This document shows positions 11,100 through 19,588 of a DNA stretch of 64,000 nt, in pieces. The stretch comes from Phenylobacterium sp. (GTDB lineage Bacteria; Pseudomonadota; Alphaproteobacteria; Caulobacterales; Caulobacteraceae): positions 310,001 to 374,000 of the forward strand of contig JADCAS010000005.1 in NCBI GenBank assembly GCA_020401865.1. Reading direction: 5' to 3'. A model generated the notes under the pieces. The model did not search any database, was not told the origin of the DNA, and saw nothing but the letters and a program-made list of their open reading frames with translations. The position numbers and the translations under genes are program-made. Positions within the stretch are counted from its first letter, which is position 1; each line of letters starts with the position of its first letter.

Positions 11100-11897
11100 A
11101 TGAAGATGATCCTGGCGGGACTTGTCCTCGCGGCGGCGGCGACCTCCCCGGCATCGGCTGGCGGACTGGAGGACGCTCTGGCCCGGGGCGCCTTGCGGGT
11201 CTGCACCGCAGAGGCTGCGCCCTTCGCCGTGAGAACTCCTGCGGGCGAGCTGATCGGTCATGAGGTGGACATCGCGGCGCGGCTGGCCAGCGATCTGGGC
11301 CTGTCCCTCGACCTCAAGGTGACGCCGCCGCGCGAGGTCCTGAACCGGCTGAACGCGGGGGACTGCGATGTCGCCATCTCCGCCCTGGCCATCGACCCTG
11401 CAAGGCTTGTCCAGGTCTGGATGACCAATCCCTATTCGGAATCGGACATCCGGATCGTGGCGAGCGCCAACGGCCCCTTCCGCGCCGAGCAGCTCAATGT
11501 CCCGGACTCCGTGATCGGCGTGGTGACAGGCACCCTGGCCGCAGAGGCGGCGCGGACCCGGCTGCCCTCCGCCACCTTCCGCGAATTTCCGGACCTGCTG
11601 GCGGCGCAGCGCGCCCTGGACGATGGAGCCATCAACGCCCTGGCCTTCAAGGAACCGGTCCCGACCCTGACCGTGGCCGCCGCCAAGCCCCAGCGCTACG
11701 CAGTGGGCGACGGCCCATCCCTCGCCCGCACGGCGGACGCCATGGCGCTCCGCAAGGGCGACGTGAACCTGCTGAACTTCCTCAATGGCTGGATCTCAGC
11801 CCGGCGCCGCGACGGATTCCTGAACTCGACCCACGCCTACTGGCTGACCGGGATCGACTGGATGGCAAGGCTGAAGCCGGCGGCCGAGGCCAAATAG
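11100..11897 (+). CDS. Periplasmic solute-binding protein, family 3
   Basis: A 265-residue periplasmic binding protein. Residues 1-20 are a signal peptide ending ASAG. The mature part starts LEDALARGALRVCTAEAAPFAV and continues GELIGHEVDIAARLASDLG, the amino-acid-binding fold of SBP family 3. The start is preceded by GGCGGAGGG. No permease or ATPase lies nearby, so it is an orphan binding protein that may serve a distant ABC transporter or act as a sensor. It converges on clpX with one base between stop codons. Confidence 0.82.
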   Translation: MKMILAGLVLAAAATSPASAGGLEDALARGALRVCTAEAAPFAVRTPAGELIGHEVDIAARLASDLGLSLDLKVTPPREVLNRLNAGDCDVAISALAIDPARLVQVWMTNPYSESDIRIVASANGPFRAEQLNVPDSVIGVVTGTLAAEAARTRLPSATFREFPDLLAAQRALDDGAINALAFKEPVPTLTVAAAKPQRYAVGDGPSLARTADAMALRKGDVNLLNFLNGWISARRRDGFLNSTHAYWLTGIDWMARLKPAAEAK

Positions 11898-11898
11898 G

Positions 11899-13161
11899 TC
11901 AGGCCGCGCCGCCCTTGTCGCGCCGCTCGGAATAGATCACCAGCGGCTGTGACCGCCCTTCCACGACCTCGGCGTTGACGACAACCTCCTCGACGCCCTC
12001 CCAGGTCGGAAGCTCATACATGGTGTCCAGCAGGATGCCCTCGAGGATGGAGCGCAGGCCCCGGGCTCCGGTCTTGCGGGCGATCGCCTTGCGCGCCACC
12101 GACGACAGGGCGTCGTCCGTGAAGGTCAGCCCGACATTCTCCATGTCGAACAGGCGCTGGTACTGCTTGACGAAGGCGTTCTTGGGCTCGGTGAGGATCT
12201 TCACCAGGGCCTTCTCGTCCAGGTCGTCGAGGGTGGCCAGCACCGGCAGGCGGCCGATGAACTCGGGGATCAGGCCGAACTTGAGCAGGTCGTCAGGCTC
12301 CACCTGGCGGAAGACGTCCCCGGTGCGCCGCTCGTCCGGATCGGAGACCTTGGCGCCAAAGCCGATGGAGGTGCCCTGCCCGCGGGCCGAGATGATCTTT
12401 TCCAGGCCGGCGAAGGCCCCGCCGCAGATGAACAGAATGTTGGTGGTGTCCACCTGCAGGAACTCCTGCTGGGGATGTTTGCGACCGCCCTGCGGCGGCA
12501 CGGAGGCCACCGTGCCCTCCATGATTTTCAGAAGCGCCTGCTGGACGCCCTCGCCGGACACGTCCCGGGTGATGGAAGGGTTGTCCGACTTGCGGCTGAT
12601 CTTGTCGACCTCGTCGATGTAGACGATGCCGCGCTGGGCGCGCTCGACATTGTAGTCGGCGGCCTGGAGCAGCTTCAGGATGATGTTCTCGACGTCCTCA
12701 CCGACATAGCCGGCCTCGGTCAGCGTCGTCGCATCGGCGACGGTGAAGGGCACATCGATGATCCTGGCCAGGGTCTGGGCCAGCAAGGTCTTCCCGGTGC
12801 CCGTCGGACCGATGAGCAGGATGTTGGCCTTGCCCAGCTCCACATCGTTGTTCTTGGTAGCGTGGTTGAGGCGCTTGTAGTGGTTGTGGACCGCCACAGC
12901 GAGGACCTTCTTGGCATGGTCCTGGCCGATCACATAGTCGTCGAGAACCTCCCGGATCTCCTTCGGAGTCGGAACGCCATCCTTTGATTTCACAAAGGAA
13001 ATCTTGTGCTCTTCACGGATGATATCCATGCAGAGCTCGACGCATTCGTCACAGATGAACACCGTCGGGCCCGCAATCAGCTTGCGGACCTCGTGCTGGC
13101 TCTTGCCGCAGAATGAGCAGTACAGGGTGCTCTTGGAATCCCCGCCGGCGGCCTTGGTCAT
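11899..13161 (-). CDS. clpX: ClpX, ATPase subunit of the ClpXP protease
   Basis: A 420-residue AAA+ unfoldase. The N-terminal zinc-binding domain has [14 protein letters not shown] and CDECVELC. The ATPase core has Walker [13 protein letters not shown], Walker [11 protein letters not shown], pore loop GYVGEDVE, and sensor 2 in [12 protein letters not shown]. It feeds tagged substrates to ClpP; in Caulobacter ClpXP drives cell-cycle proteolysis of CtrA (family knowledge). A HAD phosphatase gene on the other strand separates it from clpP, so the two are probably transcribed independently. GGAGTGAGAG precedes the ATG. Confidence 0.98.
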   Translation of the reverse strand: MTKAAGGDSKSTLYCSFCGKSQHEVRKLIAGPTVFICDECVELCMDIIREEHKISFVKSKDGVPTPKEIREVLDDYVIGQDHAKKVLAVAVHNHYKRLNHATKNNDVELGKANILLIGPTGTGKTLLAQTLARIIDVPFTVADATTLTEAGYVGEDVENIILKLLQAADYNVERAQRGIVYIDEVDKISRKSDNPSITRDVSGEGVQQALLKIMEGTVASVPPQGGRKHPQQEFLQVDTTNILFICGGAFAGLEKIISARGQGTSIGFGAKVSDPDERRTGDVFRQVEPDDLLKFGLIPEFIGRLPVLATLDDLDEKALVKILTEPKNAFVKQYQRLFDMENVGLTFTDDALSSVARKAIARKTGARGLRSILEGILLDTMYELPTWEGVEEVVVNAEVVEGRSQPLVIYSERRDKGGAA

Positions 13162-13405
13162 GCGTCTCTCACTCCTTCGGCGGACGATCCGTCGCCGCGC
13201 CGTCGAACCCGGGTCATTCCCTTAAGGTTGCGTTCAGTCTGCCGGAACCGGGTTGTCGAAGTGTTGACAGTCCCTGATCTCGGCCCAGATCACAAGTCCG
13301 GGGTCCCTTTTGACGGGCTATACCCGAAACCTGTGGCATTGTCGTCATGAGGCGAATCTGACGAAGGGCCTCTCCCCTGACGTTTGCAGAGACGATGATC
13401 CGGAA

Positions 13406-14080
13406 GTGCCCAAGACCCGCCTCCGAACCCCAGCGCCGATCGTTCTGTCGCCCGAGGACATCCCGGAGGATCCTTCCCGTCCCGTCGGCGTAGTGGCCTT
13501 CGACTTCGACGGCACCATGACGGTGCGGGACAGCTTCACCGCCTTCCTGGCCTGGCGGGCGGGCCCGGCGGACTGGGCCGGGGGCCTCGCGGCCCTGGCG
13601 CCGGCGGCGGGCCGGTACCTGGCGGACCGGGACCGGGGGCGGATGAAGGCGGCGGCTGTCAAACGGTTCCTGGCTGGCATGCCGCGAGTCGAACTGGAGG
13701 CCCTGGCGCGCGAGTTCGCCGAGGCCCAGGCGACGCGGCTCCTGCGTCCCGACGCCCTGCGCTCCTGGAGGTACTGGCGCGCCCGGGGGGCGACCCTGGC
13801 CATTGTCACCGCCTCGCCGGAAATCCTCGTGGCGCCCTTCGCCCGAGGCCTCGGCGCCGATCACCTTCTGGGCACGCGACTGGCGGTGGACGCGGACGGA
13901 CGGATCACCGGCGACCTCGAGGGCGCCAACTGCCGGGGACCTGAAAAGACGCGGCGCCTGCGGGAGATTTTCGGCCCTGACCTGCACCTGGCGGCCGCCT
14001 ACGGAGACACCGCTGGAGACGCAGACATGCTCTCCATCGCCGCCCATGCGGGATATCGGGAATTCCGCGAAAAGCCCTGA
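13406..14080 (+). CDS. HAD-IB family phosphatase (phosphoserine phosphatase-like)
   Basis: A HAD-superfamily hydrolase of about 224 residues. Motif I FDFDGTMTVRDSF holds the nucleophile Asp, motif II is IVTASPE, and motif III/IV are KTRRLREIF and YGDTAGDADML. The helical cap between motifs I and II fits subclass IB, which includes SerB and phospholipid-phosphate phosphatases. The start is uncertain: GTG at 13406 begins VPKTRLRTP, while an in-frame TTG at 13310 would add 32 residues of unlikely composition. It lies between clpX and clpP on the opposite strand and converges on clpP. Confidence 0.85.
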   Translation: MPKTRLRTPAPIVLSPEDIPEDPSRPVGVVAFDFDGTMTVRDSFTAFLAWRAGPADWAGGLAALAPAAGRYLADRDRGRMKAAAVKRFLAGMPRVELEALAREFAEAQATRLLRPDALRSWRYWRARGATLAIVTASPEILVAPFARGLGADHLLGTRLAVDADGRITGDLEGANCRGPEKTRRLREIFGPDLHLAAAYGDTAGDADMLSIAAHAGYREFREKP

Positions 14081-14096
14081 GGCCGCAGCGCGCGGA

Positions 14097-14711
14097 TCAG
14101 TCCTCGCCGCGGTTCTCCTGCACGTGATCGACGAGGCCCCAGTCGCGGGCCTCCTCGGGCGTCATGAAGGTATCGGCGTCCAGCTTTTCCTCGACCTCGT
14201 CGTAGGTCCTGCCGGTATGCTTGGCGTAGATCTCGTTGAGCCGCCGCTTGATCTTCAGGATGTCCTCGGCGTGCCGCTCGATGTCCGAGGCCTTGCCCGA
14301 ATAGCCGCCGGAGGGTTGGTGAACCATGATCCGGGCATTCGGCAGGCTGATGCGCTGGCCGGGGGCTCCGGCGGCCAGAAGGAACGAGCCCATGGAAGCG
14401 GCGTAACCCATGCAGAGGGTGGCCACCGGGCTGCGGATGTACTGCATGGTGTCGTAGATCGCGAGGCCCGACGACACCACCCCGCCCGGCGAGTTGATGT
14501 ACATCTGGATCTCTTTCTTGGGGTTCTCGGCCTCAAGGTAGAGCAGCTGGGCGCAGACCAGGGCGGCCATGCCGTCCTCGACGGGACCGGACACGAAGAT
14601 CACCCGCTCCTTCAGGAGGCGGGAGAAGATGTCGAAGGCGCGCTCTCCACGGCTGGTCTGCTCGACCACCATGGGGACAAGGTTGAGGGCGGTCGTCACC
14701 ATATCCGGCAT
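14097..14711 (-). CDS. clpP: ClpP protease proteolytic subunit
   Basis: A 204-residue serine peptidase forming the 14-mer ClpP barrel. The catalytic Ser is in [12 protein letters not shown], His in [10 protein letters not shown], and Asp in the region before [34 protein letters not shown] forms the oxyanion region. It works with ClpX (11899-13161) and possibly ClpA. It is 108 bp downstream of tig on the same strand. Confidence 0.98.
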   Translation of the reverse strand: MPDMVTTALNLVPMVVEQTSRGERAFDIFSRLLKERVIFVSGPVEDGMAALVCAQLLYLEAENPKKEIQMYINSPGGVVSSGLAIYDTMQYIRSPVATLCMGYAASMGSFLLAAGAPGQRISLPNARIMVHQPSGGYSGKASDIERHAEDILKIKRRLNEIYAKHTGRTYDEVEEKLDADTFMTPEEARDWGLVDHVQENRGED

Positions 14712-14819
14712 TGGCGTGCACCTTCAGGCTGAAGCGGCGACTCCTCCGCGGAGACGCTCTCCTTCGATATCGCGTTTCGACAGGGGCATGGCAAGGCCGC
14801 GCCCCGGATTGACTCCGGC

Positions 14820-16184
14820 TTAAGCCTTGTAGGTCTCCGGCATGTCATCTTCCTTCAGAAGCTCTTCTTTGGAGACCTTCTCGTCCTCGACCTTTGCCTT
14901 GGAGACGATCAGGTCGACGACCTTTTCCTCGAAGATCGGCGCCCGGAGCTGAGCCTGGGCGGCGGGATTCTGGCGGAAGAAGTCAAAGATCTGCTGGGCC
15001 TGCGGCCCATAGCGCATCGCCTCGGCGCGCATGGCCTCGGCCAGTTCCTGCTCAGTCACCACGACGTTGTTCACACGGCCGATCTCGGCGAGGACGAGAC
15101 CCAGGCGCACCCGCCGCTGGGCGATCTTGCGGTACTCGGCCTCGAGCTGCTCGTCGGTCTTGTCGGCGTCCTCGGGGGGGAGGTTACCAGCCGCCTTATC
15201 CTGCTGGACCTGCTCCCAGATCTGCGAGAATTCGGCCTCGACCATACGGGGCGGAAGCGGGAAGTCGTGCTTCTCATCCAGGATATCGAGCAAGGCGCGC
15301 TTCAGCTTGAAGCGCGTGGCGCCGGAGAACTGCGACTGCAGGTTCGACCGCAGAAGCTCCTTCAGCTTTCCGAGATCCTCGATGCCCAGCCGCTGGGCGA
15401 GCTCATCGTCGATCTTGCTGGCCTTGGGGGCGCGGACTTCCTTCACTGTGACGGTGAACTCGGCGTCCTTCCCGGCCAGGTGCGCGGCCTGGTACTCGGC
15501 CGGGAAGGTTACCTTGACCAGCACCTCGTCCTCCGGCTTGGCGCCGACCAGTTGCTCCTCGAAACCGGGGATGAACTGGCCCGACCCGAGGGTCAAAGTC
15601 GCGTCCTCGGCGGAGCCGCCCTCGAAGACCTCGCCCGCCACTCGGCCGACGAAATCGATCAGGAGCTGGTCGCCCTCCTTGGCCTTGGTGGTCTTGCCCT
15701 TGCGGGGCTCGTAGGTCTTGGAGGACTCCGCCAGCTCGGCGACGGCTTCGTCCACCTCCTTGTCGGTCGGCTCGTAGACCGGGCGCTTCAGGGAGATACC
15801 GGAGAAGTCGACGGGCTCGAACTCGGGGATCACCTCGAGAGCGATCTCATAGGACAGGTCCGCCTTGCCCTCGACCACCTGCTGAATGTCGCCCTCGGGG
15901 CGCAGGTCCGGCTCGCCAGCGGGTCGGAGGTTGTTGTCCGACAGCACCTTCTGGGTGGTCTCGGTGATGGTCTGCTCGACCACCTCGCTCATCAAGGACC
16001 GGCCGAACATCTTGCGGACGTGGCCGGCCGGGACCTTCCCCGGGCGGAAACCCTTGAGATTGAGGGTGGGCGTGATCTCGGCGATCCGGGCCTCGACCTT
16101 CTCCGCCAGGAGGGCGGAAGGCACGGTCACGCCATACACGCGGCTCAGACCTTCAACGGATTTCTCAACGATCTGCATCGACAT
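14820..16184 (-). CDS. tig: Trigger factor
   Basis: A 454-residue ribosome-associated chaperone and peptidyl-prolyl isomerase. The N-terminal ribosome-binding signature is seen as [19 protein letters not shown], the FKBP-like domain spans about residues 160-245 ([19 protein letters not shown]), and the C-terminal helical arms follow ([20 protein letters not shown]). The acidic Lys-rich C-terminus is typical. [15 protein letters not shown] is used as start; an internal Met at residue 3 is an alternative. It heads the tig-clpP pair. Confidence 0.97.
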   Translation of the reverse strand: MSMQIVEKSVEGLSRVYGVTVPSALLAEKVEARIAEITPTLNLKGFRPGKVPAGHVRKMFGRSLMSEVVEQTITETTQKVLSDNNLRPAGEPDLRPEGDIQQVVEGKADLSYEIALEVIPEFEPVDFSGISLKRPVYEPTDKEVDEAVAELAESSKTYEPRKGKTTKAKEGDQLLIDFVGRVAGEVFEGGSAEDATLTLGSGQFIPGFEEQLVGAKPEDEVLVKVTFPAEYQAAHLAGKDAEFTVTVKEVRAPKASKIDDELAQRLGIEDLGKLKELLRSNLQSQFSGATRFKLKRALLDILDEKHDFPLPPRMVEAEFSQIWEQVQQDKAAGNLPPEDADKTDEQLEAEYRKIAQRRVRLGLVLAEIGRVNNVVVTEQELAEAMRAEAMRYGPQAQQIFDFFRQNPAAQAQLRAPIFEEKVVDLIVSKAKVEDEKVSKEELLKEDDMPETYKA

Positions 16185-16233
16185 TCAAGCCACCGGACCC
16201 TCCGCGCGCTGCGCAGGCCAGATCCGCCTTCTT

Positions 16234-16250
16234 CCGGAAAAACGGGCGCC
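16234..16250. repeat. 17-bp motif upstream of tig, copy 2
   Basis: Exact second copy of CCGGAAAAACGGGCGCC (see 10319-10335), 50 bp upstream of the tig start codon. A strong GC hairpin (GCCGCC...GGCGGC, about 16248-16268) follows on the plus strand. Confidence 0.6.
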
Positions 16251-16450
16251 GCCGAAAGCCGGCGGCGAGGGGGCGACCTTATGTCATGCGACCGGCCGCG
16301 GGCCAAGAGCAAAGCCGCCCTGCGCCGCTCCCGGCGCTCGGAAATTCGCGCAGGCCCGGATGGATGGAGACTCCCGGCGCGCACCGGCCTCGGATATCAA
16401 CTCGCCTTCCCCGACCCGGATGGCCCGGGCGAGGATTTCGGGAGGCATCG

Positions 16451-17419
16451 GTGACGGATGAACCAGTTCGGCCGCCCGGGGAGCCCCCCTTCCCCGGCAT
16501 GGCCTGGGCGCCCGGCGGCGTCTTCACCATGGGATCGGACCGCCATTACCCTGATGAGCGACCGGCGAGAGCGGTGCGGGTCGACGGGTTCTGGATGGAC
16601 CTGACGCCCGTCACGAACCGTCAGTTCGATGTTTTCGTCCGCCAGACGGGCCATGTGACGACGGCGGAGATTGCGCCAAGAGCCGAGGACTATCCCGGTG
16701 CAGACCCGAAGATGCTCCGGGCGGCTTCCCTGGTCTTCACGCCTCCGCACGGGCCGGTCCCGCTGAACGATGTCTCGGCCTGGTGGACCTGGAGCTTCGG
16801 GGCGAACTGGCGCCGTCCCCGGGGCCCGAACAGTTCCCTTCAGGGACTGGAAGACCACCCCGTGGTCCATGTCTCCTGGCATGATGCGGCCGCCTACGCC
16901 GCCTGGGCCGGCAAGGCCCTGCCCACCGAGGCGGAATGGGAGTTCGCCGCATGGGGCGGACGCCCCGCCGAAACCGAGTTCGCCTGGGGAACCGAACTGG
17001 CTCCTGGAGGGCGGCACATGGCCAACACCTTCCAGGGCGCCTTCCCCCACGCCAACACCTGCGAGGATGGTTTCCGCTGGACCTCACCGGTCGGCAGCTT
17101 TCCTGCGAACGACTATGGCCTCCTCGACATGATCGGCAATGTCTGGGAGTGGACGGCGGACTGGTACGCCGAAAATCCGGGCCTGGAGCCGAAAAGCCCC
17201 TGCTGCGTGACGGAGAACCCGCTCGGGGGCCGGGAGACCGACAGCTTCGACCCCGCCCTCCCCGACATCCGGATCCCGCGGAAGGTCCTGAAGGGCGGCT
17301 CGCACATGTGCGCCCCGGCCTACTGCCGCCGCTATCGCCCGGCTGCCCGCCACGCCCAGTCCATCGACACCTCGATGAGCCATCTGGGATTCCGCTGCAT
17401 CGTTCGCCAGAAGGATTGA
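16451..17419 (+). CDS. Formylglycine-generating enzyme (sulfatase-modifying factor)
   Basis: A 322-residue FGE/SUMF1-family protein. The family core starts MAWAPGGVFTMGSD and continues with PVTNRQFDVFV, PVVHVSWHDAAAYAAWAGK, LPTEAEWEFAAWGG and IGNVWEWTADWY. The two cysteines that bind copper and oxidise the sulfatase cysteine are both present (Cys287 and Cys292 in SHMCAPAYCRRYRPAAR), and the ending HLGFRC is conserved. It should therefore be catalytically competent in turning a CxPxR cysteine into formylglycine, unlike many degenerate relatives. GTG start with GGGAGG upstream. No signal peptide, so cytoplasmic. No sulfatase lies in the window. Confidence 0.88.
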   Translation: MTDEPVRPPGEPPFPGMAWAPGGVFTMGSDRHYPDERPARAVRVDGFWMDLTPVTNRQFDVFVRQTGHVTTAEIAPRAEDYPGADPKMLRAASLVFTPPHGPVPLNDVSAWWTWSFGANWRRPRGPNSSLQGLEDHPVVHVSWHDAAAYAAWAGKALPTEAEWEFAAWGGRPAETEFAWGTELAPGGRHMANTFQGAFPHANTCEDGFRWTSPVGSFPANDYGLLDMIGNVWEWTADWYAENPGLEPKSPCCVTENPLGGRETDSFDPALPDIRIPRKVLKGGSHMCAPAYCRRYRPAARHAQSIDTSMSHLGFRCIVRQKD

Positions 17420-17432
17420 ACCCAGGCTGCCG

Positions 17433-17460
17433 CTTGTCTCCGAGCTCCCGCCGCCATAGG
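17433..17460 (+). promoter_or_regulatory. Possible promoter of tRNA-Leu
   Basis: CTTGTC, 16 bases, then CATAGG, ending 13 bases before the tRNA-Leu. Weak consensus match; offered because the element must lie between the preceding gene and the tRNA if the tRNA has its own promoter. Confidence 0.3.
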
Positions 17461-17473
17461 ACGACCGCACGCC

Positions 17474-17558
17474 GCCCTCCTGGCGAAACTGGTAGACGCG
17501 CGGGATTTAGGTTCCCGTGCCGCAAGGCGTGCCGGTTCGAGTCCGGCGGAGGGCACCA
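17474..17558 (+). tRNA. tRNA-Leu (anticodon TAG)
   Basis: An 85-base class II tRNA with a long variable arm (TGCCGCAAGGCG). Acceptor GCCCTCC pairs with GGAGGGC, followed by A and encoded CCA. The anticodon stem CGGGA/TCCCG encloses TTTAGGT, giving TAG at 17508-17510. T-arm GCCGGTTCGAGTCCGGC. It ends five bases before the converging nnr stop codon. Confidence 0.97.
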
Positions 17559-17562
17559 GCCT

Positions 17563-19011
17563 TTACTGGCGGGCGTAGAGGTCGGAGAGCACCTGAGGTG
17601 CGAGGTCCGGCAGGTCTTCCGAAATCAGGCCGGGCCCGAACCGTTCCGCCGCCTCAGCGTGGATCCAGGCGCCGGCGCACGCAGCGTCGAATCCGGAGAC
17701 TCCCTGGGCCAGAAGCCCCGCAATGAAGCCGGCGAGGACATCGCCGGATCCTGCGGTCGCCAGCCAGGGCGGGGCGTTGTGCGTCACTGCGGCGCGTCCG
17801 TCGGGATGAGCGATCACCGTGTCTCCGCCCTTGAGGAGGACCACCGCCCCGGCTCGCCGGGCCCCCTCGCGGGCCGCAGCAATGCGGGTGTCCGAGGCCG
17901 CCAGCAGCCCGGGAAAGAGGCGCTCAAACTCGCCGGCATGCGGTGTCAGCACGTCGTCGAGGTCCAGAAGGGAGAAGAGGTCCGCGGGTGAGGTGCGGAA
18001 GACCGTGATGGCGTCGGCGTCGACCACAAGGGCCGCGCCGGTGCGGCCCAGGGCCAGCACCTTGTCCCGGGTGGCGTCATCGACGCCGGCGGCGGGACCG
18101 ACAACCACGGCGTCCATCTCCGCACAGACATCCTCGATCTCATCGTCGGTATCCGCGGCGACCAGCATGACCGCCTCCAGGTGGGCCGCGTTGACGGCGA
18201 GGGCGTCCCGGGGGGAGACCAGGGTCACAAGCCCCGCGCCGGCCCGCAGGCCCGCCCGGGCCGCCAGCCGCGCCGCACCGGTGCGCCAGGGCCCGCCACT
18301 GACCACACCCAGCCGTCCCCGGCTGTGTTTGTGCCCCTCTGTGGAGGGCCAGGGGAAACGGCCAAGCCAGAGGCCGGGGTCGTTTTCGAACAGCCGGGAC
18401 GACACCTCGCCCAGTCCGATGTCGGCGACGACGATTTCACCGCACCGATCGCGCCCGGGCAGCAGGACGTGAGCCGGCTTGCGCGCCTGGAAGGTCACGG
18501 TCAGCACGGCCGACAGCGCCCAGGCGCCGACGGGGCGGCCGGTGTCGCCCGACAAGCCGCTCGGCACATCGACCGCCACGACCTGATGCGCCCCTGCGAC
18601 CAGGGGCTCCAGGCGCCGGATCACAGCGGCGTCCAGGGGACGGTTCAAGCCAGCGCCGAACAGGGCGTCGATCACCAGGGTCTCGTCCCCGCCCCGCCCC
18701 CAGGGATCGATGGGACCGGTCCAGCGCGCCCGGGCCTCGCGGGAAGCGTCGGTCTCAGGCGACGCCAGGGCTTCCACGGTGACCGGCCATCCCCGGGCCG
18801 CCAGGTCGCAGGCGGCGACATATCCATCGCCGCCGTTGTCACCGGGGCCGCAGATCACACGGACAGGTTGCTTGGCGAAGCGGGCCTCCACAGCTCTCGC
18901 CACCGCCCGGCCCGCTTTCTGCATGAGCTGGCTGACAGTGGCGCCGCGCGCGACCGCGTCCCGGTCCGCCTGGGCCATCTCCGCCACGGTCAGGATGGGC
19001 CGGGGGGACAT
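17563..19011 (-). CDS. nnr: Bifunctional NAD(P)HX epimerase / dehydratase
   Basis: A 482-residue metabolite-repair enzyme that restores hydrated NADH or NADPH. The N-terminal YjeF_N epimerase domain (to about residue 210) has CGPGDNGGDGYVAACDLAARG and VVAVDVPSGLSGDTG. The C-terminal ADP-dependent dehydratase domain has LTPHAGEFERLFPG, VLLKGGDTVIAHPDG and the phosphate-binding TAGSGDVLAGFIAGLLAQG. The start MSPRPILTVAEMAQAD is chosen; the open frame upstream is an out-of-frame reading of the neighbouring phosphatase. It lies 4 bp downstream of the histidine phosphatase gene. Confidence 0.94.
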   Translation of the reverse strand: MSPRPILTVAEMAQADRDAVARGATVSQLMQKAGRAVARAVEARFAKQPVRVICGPGDNGGDGYVAACDLAARGWPVTVEALASPETDASREARARWTGPIDPWGRGGDETLVIDALFGAGLNRPLDAAVIRRLEPLVAGAHQVVAVDVPSGLSGDTGRPVGAWALSAVLTVTFQARKPAHVLLPGRDRCGEIVVADIGLGEVSSRLFENDPGLWLGRFPWPSTEGHKHSRGRLGVVSGGPWRTGAARLAARAGLRAGAGLVTLVSPRDALAVNAAHLEAVMLVAADTDDEIEDVCAEMDAVVVGPAAGVDDATRDKVLALGRTGAALVVDADAITVFRTSPADLFSLLDLDDVLTPHAGEFERLFPGLLAASDTRIAAAREGARRAGAVVLLKGGDTVIAHPDGRAAVTHNAPPWLATAGSGDVLAGFIAGLLAQGVSGFDAACAGAWIHAEAAERFGPGLISEDLPDLAPQVLSDLYARQ

Positions 19012-19015
19012 CAGG

Positions 19016-19585
19016 CTACAGGACCCCGGTCGACGCCTCGCGTCCGGCCTCCACGAGGGTGAGGCTGCCGCCGTCGGTGGCCAGGGTGGTGATGGAAGCG
19101 TGATCCGGACGGAAGACCAGGACCCGGTCATCCCCGGCCAGGAGCGACATGACCGCATTGATCGCCACATAGTGGCTGAAGACCGCAGTCCTGCCCCGCG
19201 TCAGAAGGGAAGCCGCCGCCCGGCGTCTCCAGTCCTCGTAATCGAGGTCGCCCCGGATATCCACCCACCGCCCCTGGAAGGCCTCCCGCAGCCAGGCGGG
19301 ACGCGCCTCGGCCGTCAGCGCGCTGGGGGTCGGGATCTCGCCGACACCCGGGTCGATTTCGATCTCCACACCGAGGGCCTCGGCCGTGGGCGCCGCCGTC
19401 TCACGACACCGCCGGAGCGGTGAACTGACCACCCGCAGGGGTCGTTGCTCATCAGGCAGGGACAGGAGGAAGTCCCGGGCGGCCTCAGCCTGGGCACGGC
19501 CGGCGTCATCCAGCCCCGGGTCCTCGTCGGCCTCGCCCCAGACGGCGGCGGGCTTGCCGTGGCGGATCAGGAAGAGCTGCTGCAT
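19016..19585 (-). CDS. Histidine phosphatase superfamily protein
   Basis: A 189-residue phosphoglycerate-mutase-like phosphatase. The catalytic RHG is in LFLIRHGKPAAVWG, a second conserved Arg in VVSSPLRRCRETAAPTAE, and the second catalytic His in VFSHYVAINAVMSLLAG. It is probably cotranscribed with the thiolase-like gene upstream (3 bp gap) and nnr downstream. The substrate cannot be read from sequence; relatives act on sugar phosphates, nucleotides or phosphoproteins. Confidence 0.88.
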   Translation of the reverse strand: MQQLFLIRHGKPAAVWGEADEDPGLDDAGRAQAEAARDFLLSLPDEQRPLRVVSSPLRRCRETAAPTAEALGVEIEIDPGVGEIPTPSALTAEARPAWLREAFQGRWVDIRGDLDYEDWRRRAAASLLTRGRTAVFSHYVAINAVMSLLAGDDRVLVFRPDHASITTLATDGGSLTLVEAGREASTGVL

Positions 19586-19588
19586 GGT

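Noticed and set aside
13264..13324. TTGACA and TATACC in the clpX/HAD intergenic region
   Set aside because: The two hexamers are not correctly spaced with each other and neither has a good partner.
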